A DNA stretch of 64,000 bases, taken from assembly GCA_963693085.1 (NCBI GenBank), contig OY856412.1, positions 1,406,704,694-1,406,768,693 on the forward strand, written 5' to 3'. Positions 21,961-32,997 of the stretch are shown here, piece by piece (within the stretch, counting starts at the first letter, position 1; every line of letters starts with the position of its first letter). Source of the stretch: Alisma plantago-aquatica (lineage: Eukaryota > Streptophyta > Magnoliopsida > Alismatales > Alismataceae). The notes below the pieces were generated by a model that was not told where the DNA came from, did not search any database, and saw only the letters and a program-made list of their open reading frames with translations. The translations under genes were made by a program, and so were the position numbers.

Positions 21961-22918
21961 CACTGAGACTACAAAAATGGCAGTCCTCCGATCAGGGAGA
22001 ACTTTGATCAATTTTGGAATAGGAAACAACAAAGAAGAAGAAAAAGATGAAGAACCACAACAGGAGAAGGAAGTTTCTTCTGACAAGTTTGTTGACAAGG
22101 AGGGGCCTACTGAAGGAAGATGCGAGAAAAGTGGAAAAGCTAGGGATCCTGATCTTGTAGAAGAAATCTTTATGAAGAAAAGCCCATATGCACCGAGAAT
22201 TCCATTTCCATACAAGCTCACCAAGGCCCACCTGAAGAAGAGATATGAAAAGTTCATGGAGGCCGTGAAGAAACTCCATATAGATGTCCTATTTCTGGAT
22301 GCTCTAGAGAAGATGCCAACATATGCTAAGTTTTTCAAGGACCTTATCACAAGGAGAAGGAGAGGAAGTCAAGTCAAAATGGTACACCTAGCAAACATAT
22401 CCAGTGTGTTTGTTCAAGATGAACTACCTACAAAGAAGAAAGACCCATGAGCCTTTAACATCCCCTTTTGTGTGGGAGACAATGTTGAAAGAAAGGGGCT
22501 GGCAGACTTGGGAGCCAGCATAAGTCTGATGCCCCTAAGCCTTTCACAGAGACTTGGATTGACTAACATAGTCAAGACAAGTATGAGAATTGAGCTAGCC
22601 GATCATACTTTCAAGAGACCAATGGGTATAGTGGAAGATGTTCCAATCCATGTGTGACTGTTCTTCATACCCTATGATATTGTCGTAATAGACACTGTAG
22701 AGGACCCTAAGTGTCTGATAATCTTTGGATGACCTTTTCTAGCCACTGGAAGAGCCCTGATAGATGTTTCAATAGGCGTGATAACCCTTCGGGTCAGAAG
22801 TGACCACATCGACTTTAAGGTAAAGGATTCTATGAAAGGGCCATCCCTTTCTGAGTCCGTCTACTTCATGGATAGCTACAACTAGTATTGTGAAGAAAAT
22901 CAAGAAGAGAAGGCCATT
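21961..22918 (+). pseudogene. Aspartic protease of element B
   Basis: After an acidic linker and the PYAPRIPFPYKL and KKLHIDVLFLDAL blocks (also in element A), the protease core shows DLGASISLMP with its Asp codon at 22505. The FG-PFLATGRALID block has its Arg codon turned to TGA at 22730. Other stops are at 22448, 22655 and 22883. The frame remains that of gag, so gag and pol form one continuous polyprotein frame as in other Athila elements. Confidence 0.87.
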
Positions 22919-24640
22919 GTGGACCCGCACATGAGAGCCCTGAATAACCCAAATCCATTGACAGAAGACCCTGAAGTGGTCAAAATTCTAGACTACCTTA
23001 ACCAAGGTGAAGAGAGCCTTAGTGATGATGAGGTAATAGAAACAATGATGTACTCTTCTTTGGGACCATCAATCGAAGAGCCAGAAACTCTGAAGCCAAA
23101 TCCAGAACTAAAGCCATTATCGAAAGGGATGAAGTATGAGTTCCTAGATGATGAAGGGAGGAACCCAATCATCATCAACGCTAACCTCACCAAAGAACAA
23201 TAGGAAAGACTACTGGAAGAATTGAAGGAGCACCGAAGAGCTATTGGATATTCCATAGAGGACATCAAGGGACTAAACCCAGCCCTGTGCATGCACAGAA
23301 TTAACCTAGAAGAATTGGAGAGACCTTTAGTACAACCCCAAAGGAAATTAAACCAAATGTTGAAGGAAGTTGTCAAGAAGGAGATATTAAAACTACGTGA
23401 TGCGGGAATCATCTACCCAATAAGCAATAGAAACTGGGTAAGTCTCATTCATGTAGTACCCAAAAAAGGTGGAATGACTGTGGTGAAGGGAGATAATGGT
23501 GACAAATTTGCCACCAGAATGGTCATAGGATGGAGAATGTGTATTGATTATAGAAAGCTAAATTCGGCCATGAAGAAAGACCATTTTCCCTTACCATTTA
23601 TTGATCAAGTTCTTGAAAGGCTTGCCCACCATGATTACTTCTGCTTCTTGGATTGATATTCTGGATTCAACCAAGTCTCGATACACCCAGACGATCAGGA
23701 GAAAATGATGCTTACATGCATCTATGGAATGTACGCCTTTAGAAGAATGCCCTTTGGCTTATGTAATGCTCCTGCAACCTTCCAGCATTGCATGATCTCC
23801 ATGTTTTCTGACTTCTTAGAAGATATAGTTGAAGTGTTTATGGATGACTTCTCTATTTATGGAAAAGATTTTGATGCTTGCCTAAGAAATTTGTCCCTGG
23901 ATCTGCAAAGATGCAAACAGAAACATTTGGTCCTGAACTGGAAAAAATGCCACTTTTTGGTTCGAAGTGGAATCGTCCTAGGGAACAAGATCTCCAAGAA
24001 AGGTATTGAGGTGGATCTCAGCAAGATCGAGACCATTTCCAAACTCCTGCCACCAATGTCAGTGATAGGAGTAAGGAGTTTTCTGGGTCATGCTGGATAT
24101 TACAGGAGGTTCATTAAGGACTTCTCGAAGATATCGAAGCCCCATTCAAATTTGTTGATTAAGGATGCAGTGTTCGAGTTCAATGATAAGTGTTTAAAAG
24201 CTTGCGAGACCCTAAAAGAGGCCTTAACATGTGCACTGATCTTGCAAGCTCCAGATTGGGAGCTACCTTTTGAAATAATGTGTGACGCAAGTGACTATGA
24301 CATAGGTGCAGTCCTAGGGAAAAAGAATGAACGGAAGCACCATGTAATATGTTATGCCAGTCGTACACTGGATGAAGCCCAAGTGAACTACACTACTACT
24401 GAGAAGGAGATGTTAGTGATTGTCTTCGCATTCGAAAAATTCAAATCATATCTTATAGGGGCCAAGGTAAAGGTCTAGACTGACCATGGGGCCATACGCT
24501 ATCTGATGCAAAAGAAGGACACAAAGACAAGACTGCTGAGGTGGGCCCTACTACTGCAAGAGTTTGACCATGATATAATCTATAAGAAAGGAAAAGAAAA
24601 TGTGGTCACAGATCACCTGTCCAGAATAGTTTGCAAAGAG
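22919..24640 (+). pseudogene. Reverse transcriptase and RNase H of element B
   Basis: RT blocks seen are NPALCMHRI, IHVVPKKGG, MCIDYRKLNSAMKKDHFPLP, FRRMPFGLCNAPATFQHCM and catalytic FMDD in VFMDDFSIYG. RNase H shows CDASDYDIGAVLGK and TTTEKEMLVIVFAFEKFKSY. In-frame stops are TAG 23201, TGA 23654 (a Gly position in relatives) and TAG 24476. No frameshift is needed over the whole region. The catalytic Asp pairs are preserved. Confidence 0.93.
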
Positions 24641-26002
24641 GAAAATCAGTTGCCCATAAATGACAACTATGCTGATGAAGCTCTGTTAATGGTTCAGTTT
24701 GACGAGCCAAGTCTATCGTGGTTTGAAGATATCTGTAACTATCTAGCTTATGGCCAACTGCCGCCAGATATAACCTACAACCGGAAAAATAAGCTTTTCT
24801 CCGATGTCAAAAACTATTATTGGGATGACCCGCTGCTATTTAAGAGACGTTCTGACAGTTTGTATAGAAGATGTATACTAGAGGAGGAAGTCCCACTGAT
24901 TTTAAGAGAATGCCACTCTTCACCATATGGAGGGTATCATAGTGGGGAAAGAACGGCTGCAAAAGTGCTTCAGTCGGGATTTTAGTGGCCCTCCATGTTC
25001 AAAGATGCCACATCTTTTGTTAAAGCTTGCAAGGAATGCCAACTAACCAGAAATATCAGTAAGAGGAGCAAGATGCCTATGGCCGACTGGGTAGAAGTAG
25101 AAATCTTTGATGTTTGGGGGATAGACTACATGGGTCCTTTCCCCTCATCAAAAGGTTATCAATATATTTTAGTGGTTGTTGACTACGTGTCGAAATGGGT
25201 AGAGGTTGTAATTACCCAAACATGCGACTCTAAATTTGTGATTAAGCTATTTGAGAAAACCATTTTTCCATGCTTTAGGGTGCCTCACACTGTGATAAGT
25301 GTTGGGGGATCACATTTTGGAGAGAAGCAGTTTGAGGCGCTATTAAAGAAGTATGGGTAAAAATAGAAAGTTGATACACCCTATCACCCTCAAACCTCTA
25401 GACAAGTAGAGGTATCTAATAGGCAGATTAAGTAGATTCTAGAAAAAAACTATTAGCCACACTCGAAAGGACTGGTCCATGAAGCTTGACGATGCTCTAT
25501 GGGCTTATAGGACAGCTTTTAAAACACCCATAGGCACAATGCCATATAGATTAATCTATGGCAAGTCCTGCCATTTACCTCTGGAGCTCAAACATAAGGC
25601 CCTTTGGGCGATTAAGTTTATGAATATGGACCTGGAAAAGGCAGGTCAAAAAGATTTATGCAGCTACAGGAGCTTGAGGAGCTAAGATTACATGCCTACG
25701 AGAATGCGAGGATCTACAAACAAAGTACTAAGGTGTGGCATGATGCCCAACTAAAGAACAAGGATGTTCGTGAAGGAGACAAAGTACTTCTCTTCAATTC
25801 TAGCATTAGGCTCTTCCCTGGGAAGCTTAGAACAAGATGGCCAGGCCCATTATTTGTGGTAAAGATTTATCCATTAGGAATGATGGAGATTCAAGGAGAG
25901 AAGACTGGAATCTTCAAGGTCAATGACCATAGGGTAAAAAGATTTTACGAAGATGAAGCCTTTGTGAGAAGATCTGAGATCAATTTGGAGGAACCAGCTT
26001 AG
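24641..26002 (+). pseudogene. Integrase of element B, broken
   Basis: The HHCC finger is present ([12 protein letters not shown] with CKECQLTRN). The core has the first Asp in [13 protein letters not shown] and the Glu in [11 protein letters not shown]. The second catalytic Asp is lost: ISVGGSHF has GTT at 25301-25303 where ISDGG is expected. Stops occur at 24983, 25358, 25364 and 25433, with frameshifts near 25450 and 25650. The end includes GKLRTRWPGPLFVVKIY, as in element A, and stops at TAG 26000-26002. Confidence 0.9.
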
Positions 26003-26101
26003 TCAAATGAGGAAAGGAATCAAGAGTTGTCACATCCAACTATAGGACCTAAGGAGTGAAGATTTATGTAGTCTAGCAAAGAGACTTTAAAGCAAGCACT
26101 T

Positions 26102-26119
26102 CTTGGGAGACAACCCAAG
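26102..26119 (+). other. Conserved hairpin after pol, element B
   Basis: CTTGGGAGACAACCCAAG has a perfect 6-bp stem and a 6-base loop, about 100 bases after the integrase stop. It is the counterpart of 4992-5009. Confidence 0.55.
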
Positions 26120-26261
26120 TTTTTATCCTTTTTCTTAAGCTTTGCTTTCTCTTACTTTTTCTCTTTGTTAGTTTCCTTCTCTTTTAAGTGATGTACATAT
26201 CCATGTTCTTTTGAGTATTTCATGATTTACCTAAGAAAATGACCTTTGTTTTGATCTGATC

Positions 26262-26480
26262 GCAGTCTGGACCGCGGTCGTGGTATAGCGCTTGCATCAC
26301 ACAAGACCGCAACCCAAAATACACGCTACCAGGCACCTCAACCGTGACCCGAGGTCGTCTTTAATTCAGTAGAGAACCACGACTGTGGTTGTGCTTCATA
26401 AGCATACTGCGACCGCAGTTGTTTCTTATGATCACTGCGACTGCGGTTTTCCACCCCCGCCTTTTGATTGTTTGGTCGCA
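26262..26480 (+). repeat. ACCGCGGT repeat array B1, upstream of an internal TATA box
   Basis: Variants of GACCGCGGTC, GCGACCGCAGT and CACGACTGTGG recur about ten times. The same palindrome family fills U3 of this element's LTRs. Many copies show CG-to-TG or CG-to-CA change. Confidence 0.85.
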
Positions 26481-26490
26481 GTTACGTTAG

Positions 26491-26501
26491 TATATATATA
26501 T
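26491..26501 (+). promoter_or_regulatory. Candidate internal TATA box of element B
   Basis: TATATATATAT directly follows the repeat array, and a leader with ACTCCTAGC and CTAACC blocks comes after. Position relative to pol, array and third frame is the same as for 5290-5298 in element A. A start would be expected near 26525. Confidence 0.5.
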
Positions 26502-26655
26502 CCTTAAACCCTTGCATCTTAGACTCTTTTCACTCCTAGCTTTCCCGAGTCTAAGATAAACCCTAACCTCCGCTCTAACCGTGATCGATGACCTGCCGCC
26601 GTATTAAGGCCGATTCCACACCATGTTCGATTCCTCCATCACAACCATCAAAAAG

Positions 26656-27427
26656 GTAACAGGAAAACCCTTTTTGCACTTCTAAATCGGAGAATCGCCT
26701 TGTCACCTCTGATTTAATCTGTCGCCTGAACCGATTCTTCCCATTTTATCTCTCGACGGCCGTAAGTCGCCCCATCGATGGATTGCCCAGTTTTTCCTCT
26801 TACCCTAACCGCCTTATGGTGGTGTTTGCAATTAACATATAAAACCCCTAAAAACATTAATAATGGAACAACTGTTGTCAGCAAAAATGAAGAACAGATC
26901 ATCATACAGAGAGAGGAATCGGAATAGTCGAAAGAAGAAAGATCGCGGCTCGCGGTCATCGCCTCTACAACCGCGACTGTGGTGTGCTCGTATACCCTAA
27001 CACCGGCCATGGTGTTCACTCCAACTATCAGTTCCTCCGTGGGTTGCGGTGTAGAAGAATGCTACTCTAGATCGCGGTCCTCTGAACCGCGACCTAACCA
27101 TAATAAGAAAGAAGACCATGATCGTGCCCATGACCGCGACCGTGATTCCTAATCAGTAAACTGTGATTGTGGTCCTTACTCAAGAAATTATGACCGTGAT
27201 CCCTTGTCATTACACCATGACCGCGGTCTCTTTCAAAGACCACAACCGTGGTGTCATATGAGTTACCAATAAAACCGCGACCGCGGTCTCTATGCACACT
27301 CTTGAACATGACATTTAATAATTTACTGAACACCTACCCTGTGCAAGAAATACCTTCCCCAAATAATTGCAATAATGGTAATTTTTGTTAAAATCAACTA
27401 GATACTAATTCATTGAAAAACTTGTAG
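26656..27427 (+). other. Candidate leader intron before the third frame, element B
   Basis: Donor-like AAAAG|GTAACA at 26655/26656. Acceptor ACTTGTAG ends at 27427, with TACTAATTC at 27402-27410 as a good branch-site match. ATG 27429 follows after one base, exactly as in element A. The donor lies behind the leader that follows the internal TATA box. Confidence 0.45.
26941..27290 (+). repeat. ACCGCGGT repeat array B2
   Basis: About fifteen variants of GACCGCGGTC and CCGCGACCGTG lie inside the candidate intron. The position corresponds to array A2 of element A. Confidence 0.85.
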
Positions 27428-27428
27428 A

Positions 27429-27860
27429 ATGTCTTCTCCAAGCAACAGTGACCCCCCTGTACCAGAAGGCTACTTCCTTGAAAGAGGTAGAGAAGATAGT
27501 AAATGACCTAATAGCAGCACTGAAGAGGGATACTTCTCTACCAATGCACAAATGTGTGGAGATACAGCTGAGGTTGGAACAATATCAAAGGATATTGGGG
27601 GGATTCCACAGGAGGACTCCCCATAAGAAATAGAACAAACTGGACATACTGAGACCTCCGAGTACCAACCAGGAGAGTCAAAAAGCCAAGTACAAGGAAA
27701 GAAAAGAAAATCTGCACCTAAGGAAACCAAGGGCAGCAAGAAAGCAAAGCCAGTAGATGTTGAAAAACCAAATAAGGAGGGGGCAAGCAAGGCCAAGGAG
27801 GTCGTGGGGGAGACATCTGCACAATCTGGAGAACCCCTGTTTGTACCCAAGAATTTCATG
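27429..27860 (+). pseudogene. N-terminal segment of the third frame with NLS-like cluster, element B
   Basis: ATG 27429 opens MSSPSNSD, the counterpart of MASPAKQP in element A. A helical region follows in a shifted frame (27448-27630; EKIVNDLIAALKRD with IQLRLEQYQRI), then a frame change. From 27640 the frame has an acidic/polar stretch and the basic clusters KKRK (27699-27710) and KKAK (27738-27749), which look like a bipartite nuclear localisation signal. An equivalent cluster is at 6310-6366 in A. At least one frameshift (27430-27450) and the TAG at 27631 break it. Confidence 0.55.
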
Positions 27861-28620
27861 CACCAGTATACCTACGACTGGATGTACCAAAACAAGGAGT
27901 TCTGTCCTGCCCATTACCTGTACGTAGAAGATTTCAAAAAGATGGGAATCTACGACAGGATGGAAAAATTCCGAGAAGGTGCAAATCTACGCGCCTTATG
28001 CATATCAGAGGTAAAATCCTATAAGAAATTGACCACATAGTTCCTATTTTCTCTTAATAAGGTCGCTACCAGTAGCGAAACACGAAGGGCAGAAGGTAGA
28101 GACTATCAGCTGCAAGTAAGGCTGGGGGCGAGACTCACATAGTCACAGAGGCAAGACTGAATAGAATATTCACCAAGACAGAGGAAGAAGCCCATGCCTG
28201 CTCCTCCACCCCAAGCGAGAAAGAAGTCACCACCTATGAAAGCAATAAAATGTGGGAAGAGCTAACTGGGGAGGACAAGCACAGTTCAAAGAACTCACTA
28301 ATTACATCGTGCTTTATCTGCACAATGCAGAAAATCACCGCCCACACGATTCACGCGAGGTTAGAAACAAGAATAGTTAGCAAGGGAGATATGTTCCTGA
28401 TCTGTTCGATGATAAATAGGAAGCCAGTTAATATCGGGAAGATACTTATCGACCATTTATCAGCAGCTGTAGGCGGGGACACAAAGAGGAATTTTCATAC
28501 TTCACGGGTGGCCTGATAACAAAGATCATTGAACACTTCATGGGTGAAAGAGAAATCCGGAGATATAAAGAAATGGAGGGACAATAAAGAATAGACATAA
28601 AGTCCCTTATCAGTATTGGT
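27861..28620 (+). pseudogene. Athila ORF1-like domain of the third frame, element B
   Basis: The KKMGIYDRMEKF block (about 27939) opens the part shared with element A. The RKPVNIGKILIDHLSAA block (28420-28470) matches A's NGLPVNIGRLI, and GGLITKIIEHF follows in another frame. TAG 28038 and at least two frameshifts (one between 28040 and 28250, one near 28480) break it. Function is unknown; the domain is typical of Athila third frames. Confidence 0.55.
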
Positions 28621-28773
28621 ATCCTGGCATAGAAGGGGGAGAAGTTGTACTTCAAACAAAGAGGGTCAAAAAGACTACTCCCCCTTCCAGAAATGGTGCT
28701 CTATGACGCCCACGAGCTGCGGCCCACGCAGAATGACATCGAGAAGATGTGATCTGGGGCACTGTAGTCCAGC

Positions 28774-30372
28774 ATGAATATAGACCCATTAAGTACAACT
28801 AGAGAAAGTAGTGCCCTGGCTGAATTAGAAAGGAAGAAGAGCACAGAGCCGTGGAAAAAATTGGCAGTAGAGAAAAAGAAGACAGTAGAAATAACTGCTC
28901 TACCAACAGCGAGGGAGAAAACCGTAGAACAACCTACCCCCATAGCTCCAGCTCCAGAAGTACCAGTGGGAATTCCAGAACCCACACCTCTCAAGCCACA
29001 CAAAGATTCAACTCCTATAGAGCCAGAGGTGGAGAAATAGAAGGTCGCAGTAGCCGAACCGCAACTCGAAAGCATACCGAAGGCAGAGCCAGAAGGACAA
29101 GGCTTTCAGGCCATACCGGATATGGGAATCAGTGGAGTAGAGGTGAACCCACTAGACAAACCAAAGGAGAAAGAACAAGGTCCACCACCACTGCATCCAC
29201 AACCTACGGTGCCAAGCTCATCAACGACGTGCATGGAGCATCAGCTGCACCAACAGCTCCAGCAAGCACCTTCCTTCATAGGTGCCTTAGGTACAAGGTT
29301 TGATGCAATGTGGGAACACATGCATCAAACCAATACAATAAATGCCACCATTTCTTCTTCTCTATCTGCATTAACGACACATGTACAAGTCATTGATGAA
29401 AGGACAAAAGCACTCGTTGACTTCCTCCAAGAAGTTGTAAGCAACCAATGAATGATGATGGGAATGCTAAAGAAAATGAAAGACGAAATGGAAGACCTGC
29501 AAAAGGAGAGGCATGTCATCTGAGCCGACAACGAGCACATGTGTTGGTGCTATGATGCGGCTATGGCTAACCTCAAAGAAGAGCATCAACGACTAGAAGA
29601 AGACCGCTGAAAGCTCGAGAAGGAACATGAAGAACTCGAGAACCGACAGAAGAAAAGAAAGACCAAGCGCTCAGCAAGCCCAGTGCACTCCTCAGCCAAC
29701 CCCTCTAGCCATGAAGACAATGAACATGACAACATGGGAGGAGCAAGAACAGGAGCGGGCACGCCAAAAGAAGTAAGTGCCAACACAAAGGCGGCACCTA
29801 CAGTTGAGCCAAAGAGAAATGAGACACCACAGCGGTCGAGCTCCCACAAAGACAAACAAACAAAGAAAAATGTGACATCGTCAAGGGGGCTCGACCTCAA
29901 CTGCAATCCAGAGGAAGGTCAAGACAAAGCACCAGAAGACGGTGGGAATCTAGCAGAGCCTCAATTCTCACTGCCTACGCATACAATGATGATAGAAGAA
30001 TAGATTGCTACTGCACATCGAGAAGAAGTGGTCATCGAACTCAGCGCAGCAGGAGCGGCAGAGCTCGACAGAATGCTAGCTGATCTGGGGGCCAGACTTG
30101 AGGACAGTAGTAAGTTCCTCCTATTCCAACCACATCACGATCATAGCGACTATCTCTATGATGGGAAGATGGAGGCGACCCTGAAAATTATGGAAGAAGT
30201 CAAGTTAGGACAAACGTCTAAGGAGAGTCATGTCAAAGACAACATAGATGTTAAAGCCTCCTCAGAGGTAGTCGAACCTAGGGCCACCACACAACTGTTG
30301 CACAAGGTGGCTGAACAAGTGGCCAAGGCAATGTCGACAATAGAGGAAACTTTGGCACCCTTGACACAGTAA
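28774..30372 (+). pseudogene. Linker and coiled-coil segment of the third frame, element B
   Basis: A Lys/Glu/Pro-rich linker (28774-29200) is followed by ALTTHVQVIDERTKALVDF and a Lys/Glu/Arg-rich helix (29456-29660) likely to form a coiled coil, then a Ser/Asp-rich part and an acidic/Thr-rich part. All lies in one frame with the C48 region; stops are TAG 29038, TGA 29449, 29521 and 29608, TAG 30001 and TAA 30370. The strict keeping of frame over 3.6 kb shows one long former protein. Confidence 0.6.
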
Positions 30373-30399
30373 GGAACATCTGATGCTGAGGATGGAGGG

Positions 30400-32388
30400 A
30401 TGGCAACCATTTTTACAAATGAGCTCGCTAGGGAGCGGATTACACCAGTTGAAGCAAAAAAACTAGGGGCAGCTCCCCCTCTGCCTTGCAAGATGAAGGA
30501 TATGGACATGACTACGGTATCATGGATCACATGCAGAGACGTCCACATCTTGGCAGATGTCCTCAGCGACGATCTACCCAGATCAGACATATTATATAAC
30601 CACAAGGGTAGATGTCTGTCCAGAGACCTCTTCCGGGGAATATTCAAGAAGAAGGCGTGAGTACACAAAAGACTATTCAAGCTACTTTGTGCCACCCTCC
30701 TGGAAGAATTCCTGCACCCAGACAAGCCGCAACCAGTTTTCAATGGGACAACACATCTAGCCAGCCTCCTCTACAATGAAGACTACAAGGCAGCAGATGT
30801 AGCCGAACTGAAGGCGGCAGTCTAGAGGAAGGAAACAAGACATGTGGTGCTGCCCATAAGGAATATAAAGCATTGGGCATTGATAGTTGTTGATCTAAAT
30901 GAGCGTAAAATGGTGGTGCTCAATTGTTGTGCAGCTGAACTGGACAGCACCTCTCTGGTTTACAAGAGGAAGGATGCCAGAGACGCCTTAAAAATACCGC
31001 TATGCCTACAACGAGCAATCAAGGATGCATACAACAAGTTTCAAGGGTCCTGGAAGCTCTTCTCAATAAATAATAAAGTCCCCCAAGAAGAGGCCGGTTT
31101 GGAGGATTGTGCCTTCATAGTACTACAAATGATGGAGGCCATCAATAAGGGCATCCCCCTAGAGGATTTAGACAATGAAGACCTTCATGGACTGTGGGGT
31201 GTGTACGCTATGGAGGTCATCTATGATCATCGGTTCTTCAATGATTCGGTGATGCCTGCAGAAGCTGTACCCCGTAGGCTTCACACAAAAATCCCCCTAC
31301 CTAAAAAGGTCTCTTGGAGGGAACAATTAAAGACCAAGTGGGTTGATCCAACTGAACCAGCTAGGGTTGTGGCATGGAAAGAATGTTGGCATGAAAGCTA
31401 TGGAGAAGCTGCAAAACACACGTCAGATGAAGAACCAAAGCATCCTCCAGTAGCAGAAGTCCCTAAAAATCAACCTCCAAGAGAACAGCCTGAGGAAGGA
31501 GAGTCTGGAGAAGAAGATCTAGGCGATGATAGACCAGACAGACTGGCAGGAGAAATCACACCTTATTTCAAGAATTTTGACAGATGGAGCTGCTTCAGTC
31601 TATCCCTAGAAGAACTATCTATAATTATGAGTTCTTTGAAAGAAGACGATTTGCCGAGAGATGTCATCTTCGAGAGAGATGGCATCTGCATGCTAAAAGA
31701 TGACCTCCGAGAAATGTTGAAAATAGGAGGATACCTTTATGTAAGTACGATGTCAGCTTACCAGGCGATACTAGGTGATACCATGCCAAATGCCCACATG
31801 ACATACTTCTTACTGGTAGATGACATCCTAAAGGAGAAAAGGTCAGGAGAGAAGGAGCGGCCTTAACAACGCCTAGCGACGTCCCCACCAGATCACATCT
31901 TCCTACCTATTCTTCACGATAATCATTGGACTTTGCTGCATGTCAACATCCTTAGGAGGACTGTTGTACTCTACAACAGCTCCGACGCAGCCTTTGCACT
32001 AAATAAGAAGACTAATATGACAACAACAAAGACACCAACAGAAGAAAAGGCAAACACATGTGCCGAGGATATCATCGACATGATACAAAGTCACTGTAGT
32101 GGGTACGACCATTTGACAGGCAAAGACTTCAAGAAGACGTAGTTCTACCACAGGAGCCCCCAACAGGTGCCCCTATCAAATGATTGCGGCTTCTCCTATC
32201 TATCTTGGATGGTAGCCATAGCCACTATTGGCTTCAAGGTGGAAAACATGCAATATGAACAATACCACACACTAATAGGAATATACTCAAGCATGCTCCT
32301 CGAGTCCAAGTGGGCCTCCACCAACAACAACAACAAAAAAAATAAAGAAAGCTCGTTTATACATCTTGCTCAAATTTTGACACCCTGA
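30400..32388 (+). pseudogene. Tandem Ulp1/C48 protease-like modules, element B
   Basis: Module 1 (about 30480-31280) has RNIKHWALIVVD, KMVVLNCC, VPQEEAGLEDCAFIV and a GVYAMEVIYDHRFFND tail that matches A's GRYAMELICDRRFFND. Here the catalytic Cys position is kept, unlike in A. Module 2 (about 31560-32310) has LHDNHWTLLHV, VVLYNSSDAAF and PLSNDCGFSYLSWM. The usual Asp position reads Asn in both modules, giving a His-Asn-Gln-Cys pattern. Both modules are preceded by a similar block (DVHILADVL...LSRDLFRGI versus ELSIIMSSL...LKDDLREML). Stops are at 30658, 30823, 31864 and 32140; the frame ends at 32386-32388. Confidence 0.7.
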
Positions 32389-32813
32389 GACATGGTGTAG
32401 GATAAGTTTGAGGGAGGTATCATAAATGGGCTACAGAGGTACATTTACCATCTTTTTACCTCTACATTTTTTTGTTGAAATTTTTTAAATTTTGAATTCA
32501 ACTACCTCTTAAATTTAAAAGCTTGCCCCTCTCTTGCTAAATTTTCTGATTGTAATGTTTCAGCCCTCTTAGAGAGAAATACATAAGCAACATATACATG
32601 TATATACGAGTAAAACAAGTCATAGCAATACTGCTCGACCTCATTCTTGCAATAAGAAGTTGTAAATGTGACAACCTTAACTCATGAAACCTTCGGAGAC
32701 TAGAGAACTTCACCTAGTCATTCTCTTGACCAACCACTCTCACCTAACACTTTTGGCTAGAAAATCCTTATCTCCGTAGAAAGGGAAATAGATACCCTCT
32801 TCAAAGCATATCT
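32389..32813 (+). other. 3' UTR of element B, first part
   Basis: No gene is seen. GGATAAGTTTGAGGGAGGT (32400-32418), the counterpart of the purine-rich sequence at 11038 in A, is followed by T-rich sequence. Confidence 0.5.
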
Positions 32814-32997
32814 AAAAGAGGCTTGGATGCCCAGAAGACCAAGTAAAATCCCTCACAACCAAGCCTGAAAGGAGATGTAAAAAGCCAAAAAAGAAAGAAA
32901 AAAATAATGAGAGTTGTGCCCAAAAGATGATAAAGTTTCCACATGGACGGTATATTGTTGCGCTCATGAATGCAGATATGCCGTGCCCGTAAGTAGA
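32814..32997 (+). other. Conserved folded 3' UTR element, element B
   Basis: AGGCTTGG (32819-32826) pairs with CCAAGCCT (32859-32866). AATGAGAGTTGTGCCC follows at 32905-32920. Then comes a single block ACGGTATATT..CTCATGAATGCAG..CGTGCCCGTAAGTAG (about 32946-32997). Order and core sequences equal those at 11521-11830 in element A. Confidence 0.6.
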
